DNA from: an uncultured Collinsella sp.
Lineage (GTDB): Bacteria; Actinomycetota; Coriobacteriia; Coriobacteriales; Coriobacteriaceae
DNA length: 64,000 bases
Direction of reading: 5' to 3'
Assembly: GCA_902491345.1 (NCBI GenBank)
Contig: CABUHI010000004.1
Coordinates: 1 to 64,000, forward strand
Shown here: positions 33,018 through 41,694 of the stretch, in pieces
Layout of the letters: each line of letters opens with the position of its first letter
Position numbering within the stretch: position 1 is the stretch's first letter
Position numbers and translations under genes: made by a program
The notes under the pieces: generated by a model
Database searches by the model: none
Seen by the model: the letters and a program-made list of their open reading frames with translations, nothing else
What the model was told of the DNA's origin: nothing

Positions 33018-34728
33018 AAAAGCGAAGACGGTCAATGTCCTTGAGGGGCCGATAACCGAGTCGTGCGCCGAGTTTCCCGCGCGCCACGTGTTTATCAAGT
33101 GCCCGGAGTGCCGCCGTGTGATCGATGAGGCGCGCCTGCACGACAACCTCGAGGTGTGCCCCCGTTGCGGCAAGCATTTTCGCGTGAGCGGTCGCGCACG
33201 CATGCGCATGACGGTCGACGAGGGCACGTTTGAGGAATGGGATGCCAATCTGGCGTCGGAGGACTTCCTCTCGTTTCCCGGCTATGCCGACAAGCTCAAG
33301 AGCGTGGACGAGCGTTCGGGCGAGCGCGATGCCGTCGTGTGCGGCAGGGGTAAAATCTGCGGTTGCGATACGGCGCTCTTCTTTATGGACGCCAACTTTA
33401 TGATGGGCTCGATGGGTTCCGTGGTGGGCGAGAAGATCTGCCGCACATTTGAGCGTGCGACCGAGCTGGGACTGCCGGTCGTTGGCTTTACCGTATCGGG
33501 TGGCGCCCGCATGCAGGAGGGCGTGACCTCGCTCATGCAGATGGCCAAAATCTCTGCGGCGGTTAGGCGCCATAGCGAGGCGGGCGGCCTGTATATCACG
33601 GTGCTCACTGACCCCACGACCGGAGGCGTAACCGCGAGCTTTGCCATGGAGGGCGATATTATCCTGGCCGAGCCCGATGCCCTGACGGCATTTGCCGGCC
33701 CGCGCGTGATCGAGCAGAACATGCACAAGCGCCTGCCCAAGGGATTCCAGCGCTCCGAGTTTTTGCTGGAGCACGGCTTTTGCGATGCCGTTGTTCCGCG
33801 TGGCGAGATTGCGCTCACGGTAGGCGAGCTGCTGGCGCTGCACGAAGGGCACGCGCCCGGCCTGGGGGCACCGCATGAGATCGTGCATACGGGTCGCCGC
33901 GGCAAAAAGCTGGGACACTTGTTCAAGCGCTCGGCCGCACCAAAAACCGCGCTCGAGATTGTCAAGCAGACCCGCTCGGCAGATCGCGCCACGGCAGGCG
34001 AGATGATCTCGCTGGGCCTGGATGGATTTGTGGAGCTGCACGGCGACCGCTACTTTGGCGACGACGCTGCTGTGGTGGCTGGCATTGGCTGGAAAGACGG
34101 ACGCCCCGTAACGGTCATCGCCATCGAGCGCGGCACCACGACCAAAGAGCGCATGCGTCGCAACTTTGGTATGGCACATCCCGAGGGCTACCGCAAAGCG
34201 CGTCGCCTGATGCGCCAGGCCGAAAAGTTTGGTCGACCGGTTCTGTGCCTGGTCGATACTTCGGGCGCGTTTTGCGGCATCGGTGCCGAGGAACGCGGCC
34301 AGGGTGAGGCGATTGCCCAGAACCTCATGGAGATGAGCGGCCTTAAGACGCCGATTGTCTCGGTGGTGACAGGCGAGGGCGGCTCTGGTGGCGCGCTGGC
34401 GCTGTCCGTGGCCGACCGCATCCTGATGCTCTCGAGCTCGGCCTATTCGGTCGTGAGCCCCGAGGCCTGTGCGTCGATCCTGTGGAAGGATACCGAGCGC
34501 GCGAATGAGGCCGCCGAGGCGCTTAAGCTCACGGCCCCCGATCTGCTGGCGCTCGGCATCATCGACGGCATTGTTGACGATAAGGGCCTGTCGCATGAGG
34601 AGATCGCCGGTGCCGTCATGTCCTCGGCATTTGATGCCTTCGATGCGCTTGGGCAGCTCGACGACGCGACCCTCACAAACCTCCGCTACGAAAAGTACCG
34701 CGCAATCGGTCAGTACCGCACGATGTGA
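33004..34728 (+). CDS. accDA: Fused acetyl-CoA carboxylase carboxyltransferase, beta-alpha
   Basis: Single 574-aa polypeptide joining the beta (AccD) and alpha (AccA) carboxyltransferase subunits, which transfer the carboxyl group from biotin to acetyl-CoA. Residues 1-285 are AccD-like, with the zinc ribbon Cys33, Cys36, Cys52, Cys55 and the GGARMQEG oxyanion loop. From about 300 the AccA half has RGTTTKERMRRNFGMAHPEGYRKA and GEGGSGGALA. ATG 33004 overlaps accC by 14 nt; ATG 33010 is an alternative. The fusion guarantees equal stoichiometry. It ends the fatty acid operon. Confidence 0.94.
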   Translation: MLMNRKAKTVNVLEGPITESCAEFPARHVFIKCPECRRVIDEARLHDNLEVCPRCGKHFRVSGRARMRMTVDEGTFEEWDANLASEDFLSFPGYADKLKSVDERSGERDAVVCGRGKICGCDTALFFMDANFMMGSMGSVVGEKICRTFERATELGLPVVGFTVSGGARMQEGVTSLMQMAKISAAVRRHSEAGGLYITVLTDPTTGGVTASFAMEGDIILAEPDALTAFAGPRVIEQNMHKRLPKGFQRSEFLLEHGFCDAVVPRGEIALTVGELLALHEGHAPGLGAPHEIVHTGRRGKKLGHLFKRSAAPKTALEIVKQTRSADRATAGEMISLGLDGFVELHGDRYFGDDAAVVAGIGWKDGRPVTVIAIERGTTTKERMRRNFGMAHPEGYRKARRLMRQAEKFGRPVLCLVDTSGAFCGIGAEERGQGEAIAQNLMEMSGLKTPIVSVVTGEGGSGGALALSVADRILMLSSSAYSVVSPEACASILWKDTERANEAAEALKLTAPDLLALGIIDGIVDDKGLSHEEIAGAVMSSAFDAFDALGQLDDATLTNLRYEKYRAIGQYRTM

Positions 34729-34744
34729 CAAAGGGACAGCCCGC

Positions 34745-35983
34745 ATGTCATATTGGGAAAGGCGTTCCATGCTACAAGTTTCTAACACCTCGTTTACAAC
34801 GTCGGTTTCATCAAACGCCATGGCCGTGGTCGATTATCTGTCCAAAAGCATGATGTCGGCGCTGCCGTTTATTGTCTGCGCGGCGTTGTTCCGCACCGTC
34901 GCCGTCATTATGGGCGAAGGCATGCTGGGCCTGTGGTCTGCCGATTCCGAAATCTATCGCCTGTTCTACAGTTGGCTCTATAACGCCGGCTACTACTTTT
35001 TGCCCATCTATCTTGGTTGGGCGGCCGCCCGCCAGCTCGGTTGCTCGGAGCAGCTGGGTATGATGCTGGGCGGCGTATTGATTGCGCCCGATCTGCTCAA
35101 GCTCGTCGATGCCGCATCGACGACGGGGGCATCGATGACTTCCGTGTATGGTCTGCTTCCCGCGGCGGTCAACGATTACACGACGACTGTTATTCCAGTT
35201 CTCCTTTCGGTGCCTGTGCTATGGCGAGTGGAGTGTTTCTTTAAGCGTGTTATCCCTAGGGCCGTGGCGTTTTCGTTTGTTCCGTTTGCGACCATGCTTG
35301 TCATGGTTCCGGTTTCGCTGTGTATTACGGCACCGGCGGGCAGCTATCTGGGCATGCTGTTGGGCCAGCTTATGTTTATGCTTGGCAATTCCGGTGGCAT
35401 CGTGTCGCTGCTCACGCTCATGGGGCTTGCCGCGGGCTGGGAGTTCCTAAAGATAGCGGGCGTCAGCAACGTCGTTCTATCGCTTGCGTACGCACAGTTT
35501 ATGAGTGTGGGAACGGATTCGTGCATCCTGATTGCCGCGACGATGGCGACGTTCGCCGTTTGGGGCATGCCTTTTGGCGCGTCGCTCCGCGTTGCGGATA
35601 AGGACGAGAAGGCGCTCATGCTGGGCTACTCAATCTCGGGTGTTCTTGGCGGCGTAAGCGAGCCGGCGCTGTACGGTTGCGGCTTTAAATATGGCAGGTG
35701 CCTGACGTGCATGGCCATTGGCGGCGCCGTCGGAGGCCTTGTTGCAGCCGTGGGCCACGTTACGGCCTATACCATCGGCATGACGAATGTCCTCATGGTC
35801 ATTGGCTTTGCCACGGGCGGCATCTCGAACCTGCTGTGGTGCTGCGCTGCCGGCGGTGTGGCATTTGCGGTGTCTGCGGCGCTGAGCTACTGCTTTGGCG
35901 TGGTGCCGGCGAAGGGACAGGCGATGGGGGACGGAGCCGATTCACCCGAAACCTCGAAGAGCGTGGCCGAAGTAAGCGCGTAA
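34745..35983 (+). CDS. PTS EIIC-like membrane protein
   Basis: Polytopic membrane protein of 412 aa with about ten hydrophobic segments. It resembles the EIIC permease of the glucose/beta-glucoside PTS families: LPFIVCAALFRTVAVIMG at the start, and a late GVSEPALYGCGFKYGR loop matching the conserved EP-containing substrate site. No EIIA or EIIB domain is fused or adjacent, so phosphorylation partners must lie elsewhere, or it works without them. ATG 34745 (AAAGGGA 7 nt upstream) and ATG 34769 are both plausible starts. The substrate is unknown. Confidence 0.75.
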   Translation: MSYWERRSMLQVSNTSFTTSVSSNAMAVVDYLSKSMMSALPFIVCAALFRTVAVIMGEGMLGLWSADSEIYRLFYSWLYNAGYYFLPIYLGWAAARQLGCSEQLGMMLGGVLIAPDLLKLVDAASTTGASMTSVYGLLPAAVNDYTTTVIPVLLSVPVLWRVECFFKRVIPRAVAFSFVPFATMLVMVPVSLCITAPAGSYLGMLLGQLMFMLGNSGGIVSLLTLMGLAAGWEFLKIAGVSNVVLSLAYAQFMSVGTDSCILIAATMATFAVWGMPFGASLRVADKDEKALMLGYSISGVLGGVSEPALYGCGFKYGRCLTCMAIGGAVGGLVAAVGHVTAYTIGMTNVLMVIGFATGGISNLLWCCAAGGVAFAVSAALSYCFGVVPAKGQAMGDGADSPETSKSVAEVSA

Positions 35984-36020
35984 ACCTGTGCGACAAAGGA
36001 CGATTCCTTTGCCATGCTCC

Positions 36021-36053
36021 AAGGCCGTGGCCCGTGTGGGTCGCGGCCTTTTT
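36021..36053 (+). terminator. Terminator after the EIIC-like gene
   Basis: GGCCGTGGCCC (36023-36033) pairs with GGGTCGCGGCC (36038-36048) through a GTGT loop, followed by TTTTT. Confidence 0.85.
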
Positions 36054-36128
36054 GTATCTGAAGGACAAAGTGGCTACACTACAATCCGTTTGAGCAATAG
36101 ATATATATAGGCAGTACCGTGGGGGCTG

Positions 36129-37289
36129 ATGAAGATGGTCGAGTGGATCGTTCGTCGTGCGCAGGGCGACCGTGCGCGCGTGGGCACGTTGACGGGCATG
36201 GTGTGTATTCTCGCTAATGTTGCGCTTTGTGCTGCGAAGGGCGCAATTGGTGTGCTGTCGGGATCGGTTTCGATTGTGGCGGATGCCATGAACAACCTGT
36301 CCGATGCCAGCTCGAATATCGTGAGCGTGCTGGGCTTTAAGCTGGCGAGCAAGCCGGCGGACCCCGAGCATCCTTACGGACATGGCCGCTACGAGTATCT
36401 CTCGGGTCTGGTCGTGGCGGCGCTCGTGCTGCTGATCGGCGTTGAGCTGGTGAAGTCCTCGGTTGAGCGCATCATCCACCCCGAACCTGTCGAGTTCTCG
36501 CTTGCCCTGGTGGCAGTTCTAGTGCTTTCGATGGTCGTAAAGCTCTGGATGGCGGCCCTCAACCAAAAGCTCGGCGATCGCATTGAGTCCGAGACGCTGC
36601 ATGCGACCGCGCAGGATTCCAAGAACGATGTCCTTGCCACAGGCGCCGTGCTGGCATGTGCGATTGTTTCGCAGGTGACGCACATCAATCTTGACGCATG
36701 GGTTGGCCTTGCCGTTGGCGCCTATATTGGCTGGAGCGGCCTTGAACTTATTCAAGATACGGTGAGCCCGCTTTTGGGCCAGTCACCCGATCCTAAGCTG
36801 GTCAAGCACATTCGAGACAAGATCATGAGCTATCCCGGCGTTTTGGGCGTTCACGATTTGATGGTTCACGACTACGGCCCGGGCAGGAAGTTTGCAAGTG
36901 CGCACGCCGAGATGGCGGCCGAGGCCAGCCCGCTGGAAAGTCACGACACGCTCGATAACATCGAGCAGTCGTTTAGGAACGAAGACGGCATGATTGTCAC
37001 ACTTCACTGCGACCCCATCGTGACCGACGATCCAAAGGTGGCGAGCATGCGCTTGCGCATTCACGCCATGGCTCAGGAGATCGATAGCCGCCTCTCGATT
37101 CATGACCTGCGTTGTGTGCCGGGTCCTACGCACACCAACGTGATCTTTGACTGCGTGCGTCCCTCGGATCTGCAGATGAGTGCCGAAGACTTAAAGCACG
37201 CGCTGGCGAAACGTGTCGAATCCGAATATCCCAAGTCGATTGCCAAGATTACGATCGATGAAGACTACGTAGGCCATACCCACGAGTAG
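36129..37289 (+). CDS. Cation diffusion facilitator family metal exporter
   Basis: Proton-coupled exporter of Zn(II), Mn(II), Fe(II) or similar ions, 386 aa. About six membrane helices carry the metal-site pattern DAMNNLSDASSN in TM2 and HATAQDSKNDVLAT in TM5; HPYGHGRYEY follows TM2. The long C-terminal cytoplasmic domain (from about 210) includes a ferredoxin-like dimer fold plus an additional segment. ATG 36129 has a GGGGG-type ribosome site. The metal cannot be named from sequence. A promoter such as TTGTAT at 36052-36057 with TACACT at 36075-36080 is possible. Confidence 0.88.
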   Translation: MKMVEWIVRRAQGDRARVGTLTGMVCILANVALCAAKGAIGVLSGSVSIVADAMNNLSDASSNIVSVLGFKLASKPADPEHPYGHGRYEYLSGLVVAALVLLIGVELVKSSVERIIHPEPVEFSLALVAVLVLSMVVKLWMAALNQKLGDRIESETLHATAQDSKNDVLATGAVLACAIVSQVTHINLDAWVGLAVGAYIGWSGLELIQDTVSPLLGQSPDPKLVKHIRDKIMSYPGVLGVHDLMVHDYGPGRKFASAHAEMAAEASPLESHDTLDNIEQSFRNEDGMIVTLHCDPIVTDDPKVASMRLRIHAMAQEIDSRLSIHDLRCVPGPTHTNVIFDCVRPSDLQMSAEDLKHALAKRVESEYPKSIAKITIDEDYVGHTHE

Positions 37290-37328
37290 GGCTGCGCCGG
37301 TAAAGCTAGGTATACAGAAGGGGAGAGC

Positions 37329-37955
37329 ATGAAGCGCCTATATCTACTTCGTCATGGCCAGACGGAATTCAACGTAAAAAAGCTGGTCCAAGGTCGTTGT
37401 GATTCACCGCTCACCAATTTGGGTCGTCAACAGGCACAGACAGCAGCCGCATGGCTCAAGGCCCACGGCGTCGTCCCCAACAAAGTGGTCTCATCACCCT
37501 TAGGCCGAGCCATGGACACAGCTCAGCTCGTCGCATGCGAGCTCATCGGCCCGGACACAGCAGTCGAGCCCTGCGAAGGCATCATCGAGCGCTGCTACGG
37601 CACCTTCGAAGAGGGCCCGCACGACGCGCTACCCACCGACGTCTGGGATCCAGGCGAGGACTTAATCCCATTCGGAGGAGAAGGAAGCCAGGCGCTGCAA
37701 GAGCGCATGGTAGACACCCTCACCAATATCATAGGCGCCGATGGTATCGAAACCCTTCTAGCAGTAAGCCACGGCAGCGCCAGCCGCCAATTCATCAAGG
37801 CTGCAGCCCCAGAGGGCTTCGAGCTCCCAGCAAAACTCCCCAACTGCGCCATCATGATCTTCGATTTCGATGAGGCAAAGCTACAAGCAGAAGGCGAGCC
37901 TTATCAATGTAAGTTCACCCTTCAGCAAATAGTGGACCCCCAACAAAGTCATTAG
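37329..37955 (+). CDS. Histidine phosphatase family protein
   Basis: Phosphoglycerate-mutase-like phosphatase of 208 aa. The phospho-accepting histidine is in LLRHGQTEFN (residues 6-15), and the second histidine is in AVSHGSASR. The substrate is unknown; the family covers alpha-ribazole phosphatases, sugar phosphatases and mutases. Codon use is unusual, especially after residue 40: many A- and C-ending codons (GCA, CTA, GTA, CCA, GGA, GAA), as in the end of the aminotransferase gene at 7500-7884. The hairpin element at 37985-38166 follows directly. Confidence 0.85.
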   Translation: MKRLYLLRHGQTEFNVKKLVQGRCDSPLTNLGRQQAQTAAAWLKAHGVVPNKVVSSPLGRAMDTAQLVACELIGPDTAVEPCEGIIERCYGTFEEGPHDALPTDVWDPGEDLIPFGGEGSQALQERMVDTLTNIIGADGIETLLAVSHGSASRQFIKAAAPEGFELPAKLPNCAIMIFDFDEAKLQAEGEPYQCKFTLQQIVDPQQSH

Positions 37956-37984
37956 CCTGAACGAGCAAGGTTTAGCAGACATCA

Positions 37985-38166
37985 ACGTGGCGTTCCCAGC
38001 GTGCGGCGGAGGGGAGGCGGGCCTGAGACATATTAAGGTTGTCGCGAGTTCCGCACGAACAGGAGAGCACTTAATGTGCTCTCCGTCGTGAGCAGGACTG
38101 TAGAGCAGCAACCTTAATATGTCTCAGGCCCGCCCCCCTCCGCCGCACACTGGGAACGTGCCACGC
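37985..38166. other. Large hairpin element B
   Basis: The long arms at 38001-38041 and 38109-38148 pair over 40 bp with a single bulged base, and pairing continues outward. The 67-nt core (38042-38108) contains GGAGAGCAC (38062-38070) with GTGCTCTCC (38076-38084) around TTAAT. The core matches element A (8013-8076) at most positions, while the long arms differ completely. One base pair of the inner hairpin differs in a compensatory way (A-T in element A, G-C here). It lies just upstream of the rplC operon promoter. Confidence 0.75.
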
Positions 38167-38168
38167 AC

Positions 38169-38197
38169 TTTACCTGCGTAAACAATGTGAGTGAAAT
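38169..38197 (+). promoter_or_regulatory. Possible promoter of the rplC operon
   Basis: TTTACC at 38169-38174 and TGAAAT at 38192-38197 are 17 bp apart, immediately after hairpin element B. An alternative -10-like TATACT lies at 38229-38234 within the shared r-protein motif. Confidence 0.4.
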
Positions 38198-38417
38198 ATG
38201 AATCTCGATGGATACGCCCGCAGCCGTGTATACTAAACAGCTGTGTGAAACCAGGGGAGTATTCTGGCTGGACAAAATGCCTGCTTAATAGGGTTGTCAG
38301 GTAGTCCGGGCGAAATACAAGGCTGGGGAGCACGTCGTGTAAGTAGTGGTCCTCTAGGGGCGTACGCTCGGTGGTGTACGCATTGTCCCAAGACCACGCG
38401 AGAGTTGGGATCATATC
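38198..38417 (+). promoter_or_regulatory. rplC operon leader with shared r-protein motif
   Basis: A 220-nt untranslated leader. Positions 38209-38233 carry a motif (GGATACGCCCG, then CGTGTATAC) that recurs at 40074-40098 before rplB and more weakly before rpsL. ATACG and CGTGT can pair around a CCCG-containing loop. The downstream part contains several GC-rich self-complementary segments, such as GTACGC/GCGTAC near 38360-38380. This is likely a ribosomal-protein autoregulatory leader; the ligand is not known. Confidence 0.5.
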
Positions 38418-39038
38418 TTGATCAGCATGATTCTCGGCCGCAAGATTGGCATGACCCAGGTTTGGGACGAGGACGACAACGTCGTTCCCGTCACGGTCAT
38501 CCAGGCTGGCCCCTGCGCTGTCTCGCAGGTTAAAACTCAGGCAACCGACGGCTATGACGCCGTCCAGATCGGTTTCGGCGACATCAAGGCCAAGAACGTG
38601 AACAAGCCCATGGCTGGTCACTTCGCCAAGGCTGGCGTCGAGCCTGTCCGTTTCCTTCGTGAGGTCCGCGTCGAGAACGGCGAGGAGCACAAGGTCGGCG
38701 AGGTCGTCACCGTCGCTGATTTCGCTGATGTCGAGAAGGTCGACGTCATCGGTACCTCCAAGGGTAAGGGCTTCCAGGGTCGCATCAAGCGCTGGGGTCA
38801 GCGCCGCGGTCCTATGACGCATGGTTCTCACTTCCAGCGTCACCCCGGTTCTATCGGTCAGTGCGCCTATCCTGCGCGCGTCCTCAAGGGCGTCAAGATG
38901 GCCGGTCACATGGGTAACGAGCGCGTTACCGTCAAGAACCTTTCCGTTGTCCGCATCGATGCCGAGCAGAACCTCATCTTGGTCAAGGGCGCTGTCCCGG
39001 GTGCCAAGAATGGTCTCGTCGCCATCCGTATGGCCTAA
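38418..39038 (+). CDS. rplC: 50S ribosomal protein L3
   Basis: Early-assembling large-subunit protein near the peptidyl transferase centre, 206 aa. ILGRKIGMTQVWDED opens the protein, and GKGFQGRIKRWGQRRGPMTHGSHFQRHPGSIG is the extended loop. TTG 38418 is 7 nt from TTGGGA; the ATG at 38427 has no ribosome site at proper distance. It is the first gene of this r-protein operon, which lacks rpsJ at its head. Confidence 0.97.
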   Translation: MISMILGRKIGMTQVWDEDDNVVPVTVIQAGPCAVSQVKTQATDGYDAVQIGFGDIKAKNVNKPMAGHFAKAGVEPVRFLREVRVENGEEHKVGEVVTVADFADVEKVDVIGTSKGKGFQGRIKRWGQRRGPMTHGSHFQRHPGSIGQCAYPARVLKGVKMAGHMGNERVTVKNLSVVRIDAEQNLILVKGAVPGAKNGLVAIRMA

Positions 39039-39084
39039 GGGCCCAGCCCATTTAGCCCAGCGTCATACCAAGGAGAACACTTAA

Positions 39085-39711
39085 ATGGCAAAGTTTGAAG
39101 TAAAGAACAGCGAGGGCAAGAAGGTCGCCGAGGCCGAGCTCGCCGCTGAGGTGTACGGCATCGAGCCGAACATCCACGTTATGCACCACATCGTCAAGTG
39201 CCAGATGGCCTCTTGGCGTCAGGGCACCCAGTCTGCTAAGGGTCGCTCTGAGGTTTCCGGTGGCGGCAAGAAGCCTTGGCGTCAGAAGGGCACCGGCCGT
39301 GCCCGCCAGGGTTCCATCCGTGCTGCCCAGTGGCGTCACGGTGGCGTTGTCTTCGCCCCCAAGCCCCGTTCCTACGCTAAGCGTATGAACAACAAGGAGG
39401 TCAAGCTGGCTATGCGCTCCGCGCTGTCCGCCAAGCTGGCCGATGGCGAGCTCGTGCTCGTCGACGACTACGGCTTCGAGAAGCCTTCCACCAAGGCTGC
39501 CGTCGCCATGCTCAAGGCTCTCGGCCTTGAGGGCAAGCGTCTGACCATCATCGTTCGCGATGAGGACGTCAACGCCTACCTGTCGTTCCGCAACATTCCC
39601 AAGACGTTCATCATCACCGCTGACGAGGCCAACACCTACGATCTCGTCAACAACAACGCTGTGCTGATGCCCGCCGACATCGCCGCTCACTTCGGGGAGG
39701 TGCTTGCATAA
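39085..39711 (+). CDS. rplD: 50S ribosomal protein L4
   Basis: Large-subunit protein lining the exit tunnel, 208 aa. The conserved loop with GGGKKPWRQKGTGRARQGS, which reaches into the tunnel and is a site of macrolide resistance, is intact. In proteobacteria L4 also represses the S10 operon. AAGGAG precedes ATG 39085. The stop abuts rplW (ATG at 39712). Confidence 0.97.
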   Translation: MAKFEVKNSEGKKVAEAELAAEVYGIEPNIHVMHHIVKCQMASWRQGTQSAKGRSEVSGGGKKPWRQKGTGRARQGSIRAAQWRHGGVVFAPKPRSYAKRMNNKEVKLAMRSALSAKLADGELVLVDDYGFEKPSTKAAVAMLKALGLEGKRLTIIVRDEDVNAYLSFRNIPKTFIITADEANTYDLVNNNAVLMPADIAAHFGEVLA

Positions 39712-39999
39712 ATGACCGCCCACGAGATCATCATCCGTCCGATCGTGTCCGAGCGTTCCTTCTCCGGCATGGAGCTGAACAAGTACACGTTCGAGGTCGC
39801 CAAGGATGCTAACAAGTATCAGATCAAGGACGCTGTCGAGGAGATCTTCGGCGTCAAGGTCGTTCGCGTGAACACCCTGACGGTCAAGCCCAAGACCAAG
39901 CGCGTGCGCTATGTCGCCGGCAAGACCCGTTCTTGGAAGAAGGCCATCGTCACGCTGGCCGAGGGCGACACCATCGAGGTCTTTGGCAACCAGGCCTAA
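39712..39999 (+). CDS. rplW: 50S ribosomal protein L23
   Basis: Exit-tunnel protein that docks trigger factor and SRP, 95 aa. IIIRPIVSERSF and KYTFEVAKDANKYQIKDAVEEIF are typical. It starts directly after the rplD stop, with GGGGAGG just upstream. A 179-nt gap then precedes rplB, unusually long for this operon. Confidence 0.97.
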   Translation: MTAHEIIIRPIVSERSFSGMELNKYTFEVAKDANKYQIKDAVEEIFGVKVVRVNTLTVKPKTKRVRYVAGKTRSWKKAIVTLAEGDTIEVFGNQA

Positions 40000-40016
40000 G
40001 ACTCGCTGCTGTTGAG

Positions 40017-40098
40017 TGAGCTCATGCCTCCCAAATAGGGGAGGCGGGAGCTCAAGGTTTCGGGCGTATTAAATGGACACGCCCGGAACCGTGTATAC
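40017..40098 (+). promoter_or_regulatory. rplB leader: hairpin plus shared r-protein motif
   Basis: A hairpin at about 40017-40054 (GAGCTC and CCTCCC with GGGAGG and GAGCTC) lacks a U tract. The motif at 40074-40098 (GGACACGCCCG then CGTGTATAC) matches 21 of 25 positions of 38209-38233. ACACG and CGTGT form a perfect 5-bp dyad. The gap could hold an internal promoter or an L2-type autoregulatory leader. Confidence 0.5.
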
Positions 40099-40178
40099 GT
40101 CCGGTGTCATCGCACCCGAGGCAGAACCTCGAATCCCTGTCTGCGATGGCTAACGGATTCCTATTGAAAGGGATTGTA

Positions 40179-41009
40179 ATGGCTGTAAAGCACCTTAAGC
40201 CGACCTCCGCTGGTAGGCGTTGGCAGACGATCTCCGACTTCTCCGAGATCACCTGCACCAAGCCCGAGAAGTCTCTTCTCGAGCCCCTGCCCAAGAAGGC
40301 CGGTCGTAACAACAACGGCCGCATCACTACCCGCCACCAGGGCGGCGGCGTGAAGCGTCGTTACCGCGTGATCGACTTCAAGCGCAACAAGGACGGCGTG
40401 CCCGCCAAGGTTGCCACGATCGAGTACGATCCGAACCGTTCCGCTCGCATCGCTCTGCTGCACTACGCTGACGGTGAGAAGCGCTACATCCTGGCCCCCA
40501 AGGGCCTCGAGGTCGGTCAGACCATCATGTCCGGTTCTGACGCCGACATCAAGCCGGGCAACGCTCTGCCCCTCGCCGACATCCCCGTCGGTACGCTCAT
40601 CCACGCCGTCGAGTTCCAGCCGGGCAAGGGCGCTGCTATCGCCCGTTCCGCCGGCAACTCCTGCCAGCTGATGGGTAAGGAGGGCAAGTACGCTATCGTC
40701 CGTATGCCTTCCTCCGAGATGCGCCGCATCCTCGTTACCTGCCGCGCCACCGTCGGTGAGGTCGGCAACGCCGATCACTCCAACATCGTCATCGGCAAGG
40801 CCGGCCGTAAGCGTCACATGAACGTGCGCCCGACCGTCCGCGGTACCGTCATGAACCCTGTCGACCACCCGCACGGCGGTGGCGAGGGCAAGAACCACAC
40901 CTCTGGTCGTCCCTCCGTTACCCCCTGGGGTAAGCCGACGAAGGGCCTTCGTACGCGCAAGAAGAAGAAGGTCTCGAACCAGCACATCATTCGTCGCCGT
41001 AAGAAGTAA
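40179..41009 (+). CDS. rplB: 50S ribosomal protein L2
   Basis: Core large-subunit protein needed for subunit joining and peptidyl transfer, 276 aa. KHLKPTSAGRRWQTISDF at the N-terminus and VRGTVMNPVDHPHGGGEG, with the essential histidine, at the C-terminal side are conserved. ATG 40179 follows AAAGGGA; an in-frame extension to 40104 has no support. rpsS starts 32 nt downstream. Confidence 0.97.
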   Translation: MAVKHLKPTSAGRRWQTISDFSEITCTKPEKSLLEPLPKKAGRNNNGRITTRHQGGGVKRRYRVIDFKRNKDGVPAKVATIEYDPNRSARIALLHYADGEKRYILAPKGLEVGQTIMSGSDADIKPGNALPLADIPVGTLIHAVEFQPGKGAAIARSAGNSCQLMGKEGKYAIVRMPSSEMRRILVTCRATVGEVGNADHSNIVIGKAGRKRHMNVRPTVRGTVMNPVDHPHGGGEGKNHTSGRPSVTPWGKPTKGLRTRKKKKVSNQHIIRRRKK

Positions 41010-41041
41010 TTTCGGATACCGAGTTTTAGGAGAAAGCACTT

Positions 41042-41302
41042 ATGAGCAGAAGTCTCAAAAAGGGCCCGTTCGTGGAGACTCGCCTTCTCTCGCGTATCAC
41101 CGCGATGAACGAGGCTGGCAAGAAGGACGTCGTGAAGACCTGGTCCCGCGCGTCCACCATCTTCCCCGAGATGGTTGGTCACACCATCGCCGTCCACGAC
41201 GGCCGCAAGCATGTGCCCGTGTATGTTACCGAGTCCATGGTTGGTCACAAGCTCGGCGAGTTCGCGCCGACTCGTACGTTCCGTGGCCACAAGGCCAAAT
41301 AG
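41042..41302 (+). CDS. rpsS: 30S ribosomal protein S19
   Basis: Small-subunit head protein, 86 aa. SRSLKKGPFVETRLL and HKLGEFAPTRTFRGH are diagnostic. AGGAGAAAG precedes ATG 41042. It lies in the standard order rplB-rpsS-rplV. Confidence 0.97.
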   Translation: MSRSLKKGPFVETRLLSRITAMNEAGKKDVVKTWSRASTIFPEMVGHTIAVHDGRKHVPVYVTESMVGHKLGEFAPTRTFRGHKAK

Positions 41303-41316
41303 GGGGTTAACCGTAA

Positions 41317-41688
41317 ATGGCAACTAAGTCTATTGAAACTGAGGCCACCGAGGTTCGCGCCGTCGCTAAGTACGTGCGTGTTTCCCCCAGCAAGGCCCGC
41401 CTGGTGGTCGATCTGATCCGCCGCAAGCCTGTCGCTCAGGCCTTCGACATCCTCCACTTCTGCGACCGCGCCGTCGCCGTGGATGTCGAGAAGGTTCTCC
41501 GTTCCGCCGTTGCGAACGCCGAGAACAACAACGGTCTGCGTGCCGACAACCTGGTTGTCGCCGCTGCCTATGTTGACGAGGGTCCGACGCTTAAGCGCAT
41601 CCGTCCCCGCGCCAAGGGTTCCGCTTCTCGCATTCTGAAGCGTACTTCCCACATCACCGTCGTCGTTGCTCCTCGAAAGGAGGCGTAA
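41317..41688 (+). CDS. rplV: 50S ribosomal protein L22
   Basis: Large-subunit protein whose beta hairpin lines the exit tunnel, 123 aa. AVAKYVRVSPSKARLVVDLIRRK and the hairpin loop IRPRAKGSASRILKRTSHITVVV are typical. It starts 14 nt after the rpsS stop, and rpsC follows by 6 nt. Confidence 0.97.
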   Translation: MATKSIETEATEVRAVAKYVRVSPSKARLVVDLIRRKPVAQAFDILHFCDRAVAVDVEKVLRSAVANAENNNGLRADNLVVAAAYVDEGPTLKRIRPRAKGSASRILKRTSHITVVVAPRKEA

Positions 41689-41694
41689 AGCTGT

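Noticed and set aside
38240..38400. tRNA-like sequence in the rplC leader
   Set aside because: Acceptor and T-arm pairing could not be made; the region reads as a structured leader.
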